NCBI RefSeq assembly: GCF_010645065.1
Contig: NZ_JAADZW010000011.1
Coordinates: forward strand, 1 to 64,000
Direction: 5' to 3'
Length of the DNA stretch: 64,000 nt
Origin: Flavobacterium fluviatile
Lineage (GTDB): Bacteria; Bacteroidota; Bacteroidia; Flavobacteriales; Flavobacteriaceae
The position numbers and the translations under genes are program-made. Below are positions 37,125 to 46,167 of the stretch, in pieces (the stretch's first letter is position 1; each line of letters opens with the position of its first letter). The notes beneath the pieces are model-generated. The model saw nothing but the letters and a program-made list of their open reading frames with translations. It searched no databases and was not told the DNA's origin.

Positions 37125-37922
37125 ATGATGTCAAAATTTAGAACGACCGAAATATCCAACCCAGAATTTGAGAGCAATAACCTTCGATTCATTACGGTTA
37201 AAACTCCTAATCTGAATGGGCGAGGAGACATCTGTGTTTTTGTACCGCCTTTTAAAGATTTAAAAGACCTTCCTATTGTAACGCTAATGCACGGGGTGTA
37301 TGGCAGTGCTTGGATTTGGGCGCACAAAGCAGGAGTACATTTTACCGCTTTAAAAATGATGGAAGAAGGACTGATACAACCGATGGTAATTGCAATGCCT
37401 TCAGATGGATTATGGGGAGATGGTTCAGCATATTTACCGCATAATAATGCCCATTATGAAAAATGGATTGTCGAAGATGTGATTGATGCCGTGAGAGAAA
37501 ATATCAACTGCACTAGCGAAAAATCCAAATTGTTTATCTCGGGACTTTCGATGGGCGGTTATGGGGCTTTGCGTTTGGGAGCCAAGTTTCCAGAGCGTTA
37601 CCAAGGTATTTCAGCACATTCTTCGATGACCAATAAAAATCAAATGCATTTGTTTGTAGAAGAAGACGAAAGCAATTACAATCAATTTGACCCCATTAAC
37701 GAGGACGTTTTAAGTTTGATTATAAAAAATAAAGAGCAATTGCCACCCATACGTTTTGATTGTGGCAAAGAGGATTTACTCATCGAATACAATCGGAATC
37801 TGCATAAAGGTTTAACAGATGCCAATATAAACCATCAATACCAAGAATTTGAAGGCGCACACGAATGGCCGTACTGGCAAGAACACATCAAAGACAGTTT
37901 GTTGTTTTTTAATGAGTTTTAA
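37125..37922 (+). CDS. Alpha/beta-hydrolase esterase (esterase D-like)
   Basis: This 265-residue hydrolase has nucleophile S142 in GLSMGGYG, with D217 (KEDLLIEYN) and H246 (EGAHEWPYW) as probable triad partners. ATG codons at 37125 and 37128 are both possible starts. Relatives include S-formylglutathione hydrolases and feruloyl/acetyl esterases. Immediate coupling to a class III-like dehydrogenase suggests a two-step formaldehyde-to-formate route, with the esterase cleaving a thiol- or sugar-linked formyl ester. No glutathione synthesis gene is visible here, so the thiol partner is open. There is no signal peptide. Confidence 0.82.
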   Translation: MMSKFRTTEISNPEFESNNLRFITVKTPNLNGRGDICVFVPPFKDLKDLPIVTLMHGVYGSAWIWAHKAGVHFTALKMMEEGLIQPMVIAMPSDGLWGDGSAYLPHNNAHYEKWIVEDVIDAVRENINCTSEKSKLFISGLSMGGYGALRLGAKFPERYQGISAHSSMTNKNQMHLFVEEDESNYNQFDPINEDVLSLIIKNKEQLPPIRFDCGKEDLLIEYNRNLHKGLTDANINHQYQEFEGAHEWPYWQEHIKDSLLFFNEF

Positions 37923-38003
37923 AAACTGAAAATCTATTTAAGGAGCTGAGTTTAATTAACAATATGAAAAGGTTAGTGTAAATAAATGATGGAGTTAATG
38001 TTC

Positions 38004-38041
38004 CTGCAAGGTCTTTTTCGAGACCTTGTAGGTGTGTTTTT
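38004..38041 (+). terminator. Intrinsic terminator or attenuator between esterase and P450 genes
   Basis: An 11-bp stem (CTGCAAGGTCT with AGACCTTGTAG, one G-U pair) is followed by GTGTG and five T. It suggests that the P450-ferredoxin-reductase genes are at least partly transcribed separately from the dehydrogenase and esterase. Confidence 0.7.
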
Positions 38042-38095
38042 ATCAGCATTTGAAACTTAAATGTTAAAAAAAAGATACTAATAAAAATATAAAAG

Positions 38096-39247
38096 ATGAA
38101 AAATAGTGAGTTTAACGATCCATTTGAAGAAGCACGTGTAAACCAAGGTTTTGGAGAAATGGACGATCAAAATGATCCTGTAACCATGCTATTGCGTCAC
38201 AAAGATGTGCGCAAAGGAGCTCACGACTGGAAAACCTTTCAATCAGGGGCGGTACCAGGTCGTATTGTGATTCCTTCAGAAGTGAACATCAGAACAACAC
38301 GTCAGATTCCGTTTGAAGTAGATCCGCCGCAACATAAAGACTTTAGAGCTATTTTGGATCCTTGGTTCAAAAGACCTTTAGAGGAAGAATACCAAGCCAA
38401 ATTAAAAGAGCAAATTAGTGCTTTAGTTGATGAGGTTTTAGCCAAAGATTCGGTAGATGTAATCAGTGAATTTTCATTAAAACTACAGTCAAGAGCCTTG
38501 ACTTTATTACTAAATACGCCTTATGAAGAAGCTGACTTATGGATTTCATGGGGAACTCACGTTTTTCGTAGTGAAGGAGAAGCCTTAGATGGTGCTAAAG
38601 CGGCTATTTTGTATGATTATATCGATGGCCGAATTGATGAAGCCATTGCCAAGCCTGGAGAAGATTTGTATTCAGTATTACTGAATGCTGTAGTTGATGG
38701 CAAAAAATTAACAAAAGAAGAAGTGAAAGGCGTGATGATTTTGACGTTTGCAGGTGGCCGTGATACGGTAATCAATGCGGTGTCAAATTCCATTGCATAT
38801 TTTACAGAGCACCCAAAGTCATTAGATCGTTTACGTGCAGAACCTGAAATAAGAAACAAAGCTATTGAAGAGTTGATTCGCTATTTTGCGCCATTAACTC
38901 AGATGGGACGAGTAGCCACAACAGATACTGCTGTTTGTGAACATGCTATAAAAGCAGATACAAGAGCTTCTTTGTGTTGGGCGTCTGCAAATCGAGATGC
39001 CACTGTTTTTGAAAATCCAAATGAATTGGTTTTAGATCGTAAAATGAACCCGCATTTGAGCTTCGGATTCGGGACACACAACTGTTTGGGAGCAACCCAC
39101 GCTCGTACAATTATGAAAATAGTGGTGGAAGTATTAACGGAAAAAGTGAGCACTATGGAAATTGTGAGTGCCGAAGAAAATATCGAAGATTTAGGTGATT
39201 TCAAACGTAAAGTTGGCTTTCACCGCTTACAAGTAAAATTTAATTAA
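38096..39247 (+). CDS. Cytochrome P450, probable 6-O-methyl-D-galactose demethylase
   Basis: This 383-residue soluble bacterial P450 has the I-helix motif AGGRDT (219-224), the ExxR pair E259/R262 (EELIR) and the heme-thiolate signature FGFGTHNCLG with ligand C330. P450s with a dedicated ferredoxin and reductase in porphyran loci of marine Bacteroidota (Zobellia, Formosa) are known to demethylate 6-O-methyl-D-galactose to galactose plus formaldehyde. The same three-gene order occurs here within a galactan PUL, so the assignment is strong. It also points to natural porphyran rather than pure agarose as the target. Confidence 0.92.
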   Translation: MKNSEFNDPFEEARVNQGFGEMDDQNDPVTMLLRHKDVRKGAHDWKTFQSGAVPGRIVIPSEVNIRTTRQIPFEVDPPQHKDFRAILDPWFKRPLEEEYQAKLKEQISALVDEVLAKDSVDVISEFSLKLQSRALTLLLNTPYEEADLWISWGTHVFRSEGEALDGAKAAILYDYIDGRIDEAIAKPGEDLYSVLLNAVVDGKKLTKEEVKGVMILTFAGGRDTVINAVSNSIAYFTEHPKSLDRLRAEPEIRNKAIEELIRYFAPLTQMGRVATTDTAVCEHAIKADTRASLCWASANRDATVFENPNELVLDRKMNPHLSFGFGTHNCLGATHARTIMKIVVEVLTEKVSTMEIVSAEENIEDLGDFKRKVGFHRLQVKFN

Positions 39248-39264
39248 TTAAAAAAATAAAGAAA

Positions 39265-39573
39265 ATGGCAAAAATAACTTTTATCACTAGCGATGATGAA
39301 ACAATAACTTTAGAAGGAACATCGGGTAGCGTAATGGCACTTGCAGTTGACAATGGTATCAAAGGAATCGATGGTGATTGCGGAGGGGTATGTTCGTGTG
39401 CTACTTGTCACGTACATGTTTTACCAGAACATGTTTCAAAAACGGGAACCGCTAGCGAAATTGAAACGGATATGCTAGAATTAGATGATGATGCGGATGA
39501 ATTCAGCCGTTTGTGTTGTCAATTAGAAATTACCGAAGCGTTGGACGGAGTAGTGCTTCGTGTGGCTAAATAA
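39265..39573 (+). CDS. 2Fe-2S ferredoxin, P450 redox partner
   Basis: This 102-residue putidaredoxin-like ferredoxin has cluster ligands C39, C45 and C48 (DCGGVCSCATC) and C85 in the RLCCQLE segment. It should pass electrons from the adjacent reductase to the P450. It begins 17 bp after the P450 gene and ends 14 bp before the reductase gene, so the three are co-transcribed. Confidence 0.95.
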   Translation: MAKITFITSDDETITLEGTSGSVMALAVDNGIKGIDGDCGGVCSCATCHVHVLPEHVSKTGTASEIETDMLELDDDADEFSRLCCQLEITEALDGVVLRVAK

Positions 39574-39587
39574 TTAAAAAATGTTGT

Positions 39588-40835
39588 ATGTCTGAAACTA
39601 AGAAACCAATTTGTGTGATTATAGGAGCGAGCCATGGCGGCGTAAATTGTGCTACGGCTTTACGAAAAGAAGGCTGGGAAGGCGACATATTGCTTTTTGA
39701 TGCCGATCCTGTGTTGCCATACCACCGCCCGCCCTTGTCTAAGGCCTATTTGACAAGTAATGATGGTATTGATAAGAATGTTTTAAAATCAGCAGAAAGC
39801 TACCAAAAAGAAGACATCACCTTGAATCTGGGGGTAAAGGTGGTCGCAATACATGCAAAAGAGCAAACCATTACTTTGGAAGACGGAACGCAACAGAATT
39901 ATGATCAATTGGTTTTGGCTACGGGAGCAAGACCTGTTATACCGCCAATTGAAGGATTAGCAACTGCTCAAAATGCATTTCCTTTGCGTACTGCTGCGCA
40001 CGTTGCTTCTATCAAAAAGGGCATCAATGCGAGTGCTACTAAACGTGTTGTTGTGATTGGAGGAGGTTATATCGGACTAGAAACGGCTGCTTCCTTAAAA
40101 AGATTAGGCGCTGAGGTGGTGGTATTGGAACGTGAATCTCGAATTTTAGCACGAGTGACTGCTCCGGAAATGTCTAGTTTTTTTCATGAGTTGCATCATC
40201 AAAATGGAGTAGAGGTGCTTACGGGTAAAAATGTAAGCGCGATTGAAAATAATGACGCTTCAAATGTGGTGGTTTGTACCGATGGTTCTCGCTATCCAGC
40301 GGATATGATTATTGTGGGTGTAGGTATTTTGGTAAATAAAGAATTGGCAGAACAAGCAGGAATCAAAATTGAAAATGGGATAGTAGTCAATGAAAAGGCG
40401 CAAACCAGCGAGGCCAATATTTATGCAATTGGTGATTGTACGTACCATTTTAACCCGCATTACAACCGCTTTATCCGTTTGGAATCGGTTCAGAATGCCG
40501 TAGATCAGTCCAAAATCGCGGCTGCTGCAATATGTGGAGGTGCTTCGGTTTACGACACCATTCCATGGTTTTGGTCGGATCAGTACGATGTCAAATTACA
40601 AATGGTTGGTCTGTCACAAGGCTATACCGAGGTCGTGGTTAGAAAAGAAGATAAGCCCAATAGTTTTTCAGTTTGGTACTTTAATGAAGATACTTTATTG
40701 TCCGTAGATGCGGTTAATAATGCCAAGGCTTATGTATTAGGTACAAAAGCTATTAAGCAGAAAATTAAAATTGATAAATGGAAATTATTTGATAGTACCT
40801 CTATTTTAAAGTTAGATACTATTGTAGCGGACTAG
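39588..40835 (+). CDS. FAD-dependent NAD(P)H:ferredoxin reductase
   Basis: This 415-residue pyridine-nucleotide/FAD oxidoreductase has the FAD motif variant IIGASHGGVNCATALRKEGW near the start and the NAD motif VVIGGGYIGLETAASLKRLG near 150. It also has the second FAD motif NIYAIGDC and a C-terminal dimerisation-type domain. The GASH variant is common in ferredoxin reductases of monooxygenase systems. It completes the NAD(P)H to ferredoxin to P450 chain and is followed by a terminator. Confidence 0.93.
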   Translation: MSETKKPICVIIGASHGGVNCATALRKEGWEGDILLFDADPVLPYHRPPLSKAYLTSNDGIDKNVLKSAESYQKEDITLNLGVKVVAIHAKEQTITLEDGTQQNYDQLVLATGARPVIPPIEGLATAQNAFPLRTAAHVASIKKGINASATKRVVVIGGGYIGLETAASLKRLGAEVVVLERESRILARVTAPEMSSFFHELHHQNGVEVLTGKNVSAIENNDASNVVVCTDGSRYPADMIIVGVGILVNKELAEQAGIKIENGIVVNEKAQTSEANIYAIGDCTYHFNPHYNRFIRLESVQNAVDQSKIAAAAICGGASVYDTIPWFWSDQYDVKLQMVGLSQGYTEVVVRKEDKPNSFSVWYFNEDTLLSVDAVNNAKAYVLGTKAIKQKIKIDKWKLFDSTSILKLDTIVAD

Positions 40836-40887
40836 ATTGGAACTAAAAAAGCGAATATTCAAAAAAATAAAACGAGTTATAAAGTAG

Positions 40888-40930
40888 AAAAGAGACTGTG
40901 AATAAAATAATTTTATCACAATCTCTTTTT
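40888..40930. terminator. Bidirectional terminator between converging units
   Basis: AAAAGAGACTGTGA pairs with TCACAATCTCTTTT with one mismatch, followed by T on the right and preceded by A on the left. It separates the reductase gene (plus) from the aldolase gene (minus). Confidence 0.8.
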
Positions 40931-40944
40931 ATATTTAGATATAA

Positions 40945-41610
40945 TTATTTTAACTTCGAAATAATTTCAATAACTTCTTTAACTTTTTCAGTTAATCCCT
41001 TAAAATCTTTATTTGCCACAATCTCTTTAGTTATTAATTGGGATCCCATTCCTACACAAGTTACTCCAGCGTTAAACCATGAAGTCAGATTTTCAGCTGT
41101 TGGATGTACTCCTCCAGTTGGCATAATAGATGTCCAAGGTTGTGGACCTTTAATTCCTTTTATAAATTCAGGTCCATAAATATCGCCCGGAAAAAGTTTA
41201 ACGATTTCGCAACCTAATTCTTCTGCTTTTGTTATTTCTGTAAGTGTTCCGCACCCAGGAGACCATAAAACTTTGCGTCGGTTACAAACTATTACAATAT
41301 CCTCACGTAATACTGGAGTTACAATAAAATTTGCGCCAAGTTGCATGTATAACGAGGCAGCTGCAGCATCGGTTACGGAGCCAACCCCCATTATCATTCC
41401 AGGTAATTCTTTAATTGCATACTTGGTAAGTTCGCCAAAAATTTCGTGCGCAAAATCGCCACGAGCTGTAAATTCCAGCAAACGTGCACCACCATCATAA
41501 CACGCTTTTAAAATATTCTTACTTAATTCGATATCATTACTGAAAAATAGTGGAATCATTCCAGTATTTTTCATCGCTTGAGCTACTTCAATTCGGGTAT
41601 ATTGTGCCAT
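40945..41610 (-). CDS. eda: KDPG/KHG aldolase
   Basis: I start this gene at 41610 (MAQYTRIEVAQAMKNTG), giving 221 residues. A longer frame from 41652 would overlap the kinase gene by 35 bp, whereas this start leaves a 7-bp gap. The class I aldolase has the Schiff-base lysine K138 in EIVKLFPGD and the catalytic glutamate in LLEFTARGDF. It splits 2-keto-3-deoxy-6-phosphogluconate into pyruvate and glyceraldehyde-3-phosphate, the last step of L-AHG catabolism. It is the last gene of the minus-strand agarase unit. Confidence 0.93.
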   Translation of the reverse strand: MAQYTRIEVAQAMKNTGMIPLFFSNDIELSKNILKACYDGGARLLEFTARGDFAHEIFGELTKYAIKELPGMIMGVGSVTDAAAASLYMQLGANFIVTPVLREDIVIVCNRRKVLWSPGCGTLTEITKAEELGCEIVKLFPGDIYGPEFIKGIKGPQPWTSIMPTGGVHPTAENLTSWFNAGVTCVGMGSQLITKEIVANKDFKGLTEKVKEVIEIISKLK

Positions 41611-41617
41611 ATTTATA

Positions 41618-42640
41618 TTATCTTGATACTTTTCCTGTAAAATCACCTCCAATTAATTTTTCAACTTCTTCAAGTGTTACTAAGTTATAGTCGCCTGCAA
41701 TAGTATGTTTCAGACAGCAGGCTGCTACAGCAAAATTAAGGGCTCTTTGTTTGTTTAGTGGTTCTTCATTTAATCCATAAATTAAGCCTCCCATAAAAGC
41801 ATCACCACTTCCAACACGATCTACAACCGGAGTTACATCTTGAACGTCTGCATCATAAATTGTATTTCCATCGTATAAAATTCCTCCTATACGTTGATGA
41901 GAAGCACTTACAGAATAGCGCAATGTGGTTGCCATAAATTTTAACGACGGAATTAGTTTAAAAATGGTATCATACAGCTCGGGCAGTGATTCCTGATTTT
42001 GATAATCCGGATTCATTTGTGGTAGGCCCAGCATGAAATTTGCAGTGTCTAGATCTCCTAAAATTACGTTGCAATATTGCAGAATTTTAGGCATAACTTC
42101 TTTTGGATGTTTACCATATTTCCAAAGTTTTGATCTGTAGTTTAAATCACAAGAAATTGTTAAGCCCATATCTTTAGCAATTTCCAAAGCCTCAACACAA
42201 GCCTCAGCGGCACTTTCAGATAGGGAAGGAGTAATGCCACTCCAGTGAAACCAAGTGGCATCTTTTAGAATTTCTTTCCAGTCAATCATTCCTTTTTTTA
42301 AAGTTGACATTCCACTATTTTCGCGATCGTAAACAATATTACTGGCTCTTGTACTAGTTCCTGTTTCTAGAAAATAAATCCCAATTCGATCACCATCCAA
42401 GAGCACATTCTGACAGCCAACATTAAGTTTTCTCATCTCTTTTAGTGCACAATTACCTAATTCATTATTTGGTAATCGTGTAATATATTCTGTATTCAGA
42501 CCATAATTTGCCAGAGATACAGAAACATTAAATTCTCCACCGCCATAAGTAGCTTTATACGATTCTGCTTGTGAGAACCTTAAATGTCTTTCCGTTGAAA
42601 GACGCAGTAAAATTTCACCGAAAGTGACTATTTTTGTCAT
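41618..42640 (-). CDS. kdgK: 2-keto-3-deoxygluconate kinase, PfkB family
   Basis: This 340-residue sugar kinase has the PfkB signature DRVGSGDAFMGGLIYG with catalytic D280 and the N-terminal substrate region YGGGEFNVSVSLANYG. It phosphorylates KDG to KDPG, linking the L-AHG pathway enzymes at 20-28 kb to the aldolase immediately downstream. It follows the GH16 gene by 17 bp, so the kinase and aldolase are co-expressed with extracellular agarases rather than with the earlier pathway steps. Confidence 0.93.
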   Translation of the reverse strand: MTKIVTFGEILLRLSTERHLRFSQAESYKATYGGGEFNVSVSLANYGLNTEYITRLPNNELGNCALKEMRKLNVGCQNVLLDGDRIGIYFLETGTSTRASNIVYDRENSGMSTLKKGMIDWKEILKDATWFHWSGITPSLSESAAEACVEALEIAKDMGLTISCDLNYRSKLWKYGKHPKEVMPKILQYCNVILGDLDTANFMLGLPQMNPDYQNQESLPELYDTIFKLIPSLKFMATTLRYSVSASHQRIGGILYDGNTIYDADVQDVTPVVDRVGSGDAFMGGLIYGLNEEPLNKQRALNFAVAACCLKHTIAGDYNLVTLEEVEKLIGGDFTGKVSR

Positions 42641-42657
42641 TTTAATTTATAGTTTAA

Positions 42658-43917
42658 TTATTTGCTTTTTAAATTAATAATCAATGTACTAGAATCAATA
42701 TCAACAGGATCTTTAGTGTTCAATGGTCGAATTATAGCCAATAATGAATATCCAGATTTTGGTTCAAGTTTTTTATCTATTCTCATATCGTATTCTAAAT
42801 TAGCATAACCAGTGTAGGCAATGAATTTAGTTTCTTTAATTAGTTTTCCTTCAGGATCGGATAGTTTTAGTAGTATTTCACGATCTTCAATGGCCTTATA
42901 TTGTATTGGGATTTTTAAAATTGTTTTAGAAACTAAGTTTATAATAGCCGCGTGAAAAAGAATTTGTTCATTAAAAAGAGGGATAACCGGTTCGTTGTTA
43001 GAAGACGGAATTGGCATATTAGCCTCTACCAATTTATAAGCGCGTACCCAATCATAATAAACGGTATTTTTTGTTGGATCTGCTAATTCGGCATCATTTG
43101 GCAACTCAATCCAAGGAAAAGGGTAGGTTTCTGATACCAGACGCATGTGCATTGGTCTGTCAAACGGTTTTTTGTTTATTTCGGAATAAAATTTTTGATG
43201 TTTTGGTTCACCATTATTGTAGTAATAACTTGCTGTTTGTTCATCGCGCCACCATCCACCATACACATTAAAATTTTCAGAAGATAATTCCGCATTTTGA
43301 AAAACAACTTGAGGAGCGCGGTAATCATGAACCTCTCCATTGCAGTCTGTGTACCAATAATGAGAGTTAGAATGCATTCCATTGGCAAAATAACTGCCTT
43401 CAAAAGGTCCATTTCTGCCAATAGATTCATGAATATCCCATTCTAAACTGTATTTGTCACACTCTTTTAGACTTTTCGTTTTTCCATTGGTAGAAAACCA
43501 AAAAGTAGCCGACATAGTGGTAGCCGCAGCCTTAATTCGGGATTCATAATACCCAAATAGCACTGTTTTTTTGGAGACAACCGCTCCGCCTGCGATAGTA
43601 AATTTTTCTTCCCCGTTGGCGTTTTTGATAAGGGTGTCTTTTTTCATTTTTTCCCCTTTAATTTGTAAAAAACCATCTTTTACGGAAACCTGAGAAGCCA
43701 GAAACAAGCCAGGAACTCTGCCTTTCCATTGCGGATGGTAATCAAACCATTTGGTTGTATCAATTTGCGTTCCGTTAAACTCATCTGAAAGCTCGGGATT
43801 TAGAACCCATCTTTTCCCCAAGGGCGGTTCTGGAGGACCAGATGTTATCGTTTGAGATTGAACCCAATGTAAATTAGCAAACGCCAATAGTATCATTATT
43901 CTTTTTATAGACATCAT
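42658..43917 (-). CDS. GH16 family endo-galactanase (porphyranase/agarase-like)
   Basis: This 419-residue enzyme has a signal peptide (cleaved near HWVQS) and a GH16 domain spanning about 25-305. The catalytic signature EWDIHE at 159-164 gives E159, D161 and E164. An accessory beta domain of about 105 residues follows. The EWDIHE variant differs from the EIDI(I/L)E of the other three GH16 sequences here, suggesting a different subfamily and subsite preference. There is no T9SS domain and no lipobox, so a periplasmic or freely secreted location is likely. It lies between the FG-GAP lipoprotein and the KDG kinase genes. Confidence 0.85.
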   Translation of the reverse strand: MMSIKRIMILLAFANLHWVQSQTITSGPPEPPLGKRWVLNPELSDEFNGTQIDTTKWFDYHPQWKGRVPGLFLASQVSVKDGFLQIKGEKMKKDTLIKNANGEEKFTIAGGAVVSKKTVLFGYYESRIKAAATTMSATFWFSTNGKTKSLKECDKYSLEWDIHESIGRNGPFEGSYFANGMHSNSHYWYTDCNGEVHDYRAPQVVFQNAELSSENFNVYGGWWRDEQTASYYYNNGEPKHQKFYSEINKKPFDRPMHMRLVSETYPFPWIELPNDAELADPTKNTVYYDWVRAYKLVEANMPIPSSNNEPVIPLFNEQILFHAAIINLVSKTILKIPIQYKAIEDREILLKLSDPEGKLIKETKFIAYTGYANLEYDMRIDKKLEPKSGYSLLAIIRPLNTKDPVDIDSSTLIINLKSK

Positions 43918-43964
43918 TTATATTTTTAGGATAATTGTGTTTTTTAATCTAGTTGTTAAATGAT

Positions 43965-46166
43965 TCACGGAGTAGTATAAACTTGGTTTACCTTTAAATT
44001 TTTTGCAGTATAAGTCTCGCCATTTCTCCATCGAACGGTGATGCTTTTAATTGTTTCGTCATCACCTAGACCAAAATGTACGGTATTCAATAAACTTTGC
44101 GAAAATACTTCTCCTGATGATCCTACTCTTTTGGTATAGCTTTTAGAGGGTGTAGTGACCGTTACAGTAGCAGACATCGGATCAATATGATGCAAATCGG
44201 AATAATTTACGCGAACTAGCACATAGTTTTTATTCTGGATCAAACTATTGTCATACAGATACCATTTTCCATAATTATCGCTTCCGTTTAGTAAATCGAT
44301 ATTTCCGTCAAGGTTAAAATCAAAAGCTTGCCCCATATCCCCATGTCCAGGATCATTAGGGTCATGAGCATTATGAAGCGTTGTAGTTTCAAATTGCCCC
44401 TTTCCGTTATTTAGCAAAAGCCAATCACTCACGCTCGATTTCAAAAAGCCAAACCTATATACGAACAAATCAATATGACTGTCATTATTAAAATCGGCTG
44501 CAACCACCCCTTGATTATTTCCTCCCAAAGGTACATTCCACTTGGTGGTAACATCGGTAAAATGATTATTGTCGTTTCTAAATAATACATCCTGAACATT
44601 TCTGTTTTGCGGTGTCCATTCTGGATGTACAGATTGAACTCCATCAATAGATATTCTAATTTCCCAATAGATATTGCCGTTTCTAACAGATTCCAATCGC
44701 CATTTGTTGTTGCCTAAATAACCAAGATACCAACCATTTTCTTTTCTTTCATTCGGCCATCCTTTGGCCATTTCTGGGGTTACTTTTATGGTGTCCTTTT
44801 CCTGAACGTCCAGGATCTCTTTTTTGGAAGCGCCTAAGTGCAAAGGAAATCCATCATTATACATACGATACCATAAAAATATGCCCGATAAGGTAATGTC
44901 ACCCGGAGCCTCAAAGTCGATGCTGGTAATGCCTTTGTTGCCTTCGTCTCGCATATCCATACGTTTGGTAATAGGGTTGTAATCCAAAGATTTATTGGCT
45001 ATTTCGTAGCTAGGTTTTCCTCTACTTAAATAAATATCCATGTCTCCATCATTGTCAATATCTATTTCGCATGCCCCGGTAATCAAATCTGTTTTTTGAA
45101 GATTTTCGGGTACCCATTGCTTGGTAACATCAGTAAAGGTTAAATCGCCATTGCCAACCCAAACCGATATAGGCGAAAACAGAATTAAGTCGTCTTTTTG
45201 ATCTCCATTAATATCCGTCACTAAAACGCGTTCGGCATTGGCACCTTCAATTGCTTTACTATGTGCAATCTTGAAATGACCATTTCCTATGTTTGTGTAT
45301 ATAATTTGTTGACTTCCGGAACTACTATTAATTCCTTCGGCATTGATAAGTAATAAATCCAAATCGCCATCCAAATCCATATCGATCCATCGAACTGCTC
45401 TACCGCGTGAGCCGTGTGTAATTCCGGCTTCGATCGAAACTTCTGTAAATTTTCCATTGTCATTGCGTAGTAAATGAGGCGGTTGTGGGTCAGTTCCATT
45501 ACCACCGCCTTGTGCAATAATAATATCCACATCGCCATCATTGTCATAGTCGCCGACTGCAGAACCGTGTATGTCCCATTGCTTGAGTATTTCGGAATGT
45601 TCTTGAACTTTGTTGTTTCCGAGATTCCAAAAAAGTTTGGCAGGCACTTTGTCGTGGTTGTTTAAAACAAAATCATACAAACCATCATTATTCAAATCAC
45701 CCACCGATGGACCGCCGTATTTCCAAGTATATTCTGTCTTTAATCCAGATTCATCCGAAATGTCTTTAAATTGCGGGATAGCTGGAATGTCTGTAGCGTT
45801 AAATTTTATATCCAAAAGGGTGATCTCACCACCTTGTTTGAGTATTTTAATTTTCTTTTCTCCCTCTGTTTTAAAATCGACTAATGCGTTTACAGTAACA
45901 ATACCAGCGTTCGGAATATCAATATTGTCTACCAAAATTTGGCTATCACAAACTAAGGATAAGTTAGAATAGTTATTTTTGGAATCTACTTTCAGGTGGA
46001 CTATCCGTTCCGTTTTTCCTTCTACTGTATATTGGATTTCTACCGGTTCGTTATGAACAGCTATAGGAGTTTTTAATGTTTGATTAGTGGTACTCGAGCA
46101 GCTATTTAATAAAAGTGAAAGAGTTAGGGTCAGGAGTGTTTGGTGGGTTAGATTGATGAATTTCAT
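43965..46166 (-). CDS. FG-GAP/VCBS-repeat lipoprotein with ASPIC/UnbV C-terminal domain
   Basis: I choose the start at 46166 (MKFINLTHQTLL), one base beyond the stop of the upstream agarase gene. It gives a normal lipoprotein signal (C23) and 733 residues; a frame from 46226 adds 20 implausible residues. After a small beta domain, a beta-propeller carries several DxDxDG-type calcium loops (DLNNDGLYD, DYDNDGDVD, DMDLDGDLD, DIDNDGDMD, DFNLDGNID). The C-terminus (about 660-733, VGSSGEVFSQSLLNTVHFGL) matches the ASPIC/UnbV pattern. Such proteins are surface-exposed in Bacteroidota, function mostly unknown. Its position between two agarase genes suggests galactan binding or an uncharacterised lyase/hydrolase role. 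Confidence 0.8.
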   Translation of the reverse strand: MKFINLTHQTLLTLTLSLLLNSCSSTTNQTLKTPIAVHNEPVEIQYTVEGKTERIVHLKVDSKNNYSNLSLVCDSQILVDNIDIPNAGIVTVNALVDFKTEGEKKIKILKQGGEITLLDIKFNATDIPAIPQFKDISDESGLKTEYTWKYGGPSVGDLNNDGLYDFVLNNHDKVPAKLFWNLGNNKVQEHSEILKQWDIHGSAVGDYDNDGDVDIIIAQGGGNGTDPQPPHLLRNDNGKFTEVSIEAGITHGSRGRAVRWIDMDLDGDLDLLLINAEGINSSSGSQQIIYTNIGNGHFKIAHSKAIEGANAERVLVTDINGDQKDDLILFSPISVWVGNGDLTFTDVTKQWVPENLQKTDLITGACEIDIDNDGDMDIYLSRGKPSYEIANKSLDYNPITKRMDMRDEGNKGITSIDFEAPGDITLSGIFLWYRMYNDGFPLHLGASKKEILDVQEKDTIKVTPEMAKGWPNERKENGWYLGYLGNNKWRLESVRNGNIYWEIRISIDGVQSVHPEWTPQNRNVQDVLFRNDNNHFTDVTTKWNVPLGGNNQGVVAADFNNDSHIDLFVYRFGFLKSSVSDWLLLNNGKGQFETTTLHNAHDPNDPGHGDMGQAFDFNLDGNIDLLNGSDNYGKWYLYDNSLIQNKNYVLVRVNYSDLHHIDPMSATVTVTTPSKSYTKRVGSSGEVFSQSLLNTVHFGLGDDETIKSITVRWRNGETYTAKNLKVNQVYTTP

Positions 46167-46167
46167 T

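Noticed and set aside
41611-41652. Upstream start for the aldolase
   Set aside because: It would overlap the kinase gene, and the extra residues are not part of the aldolase fold.
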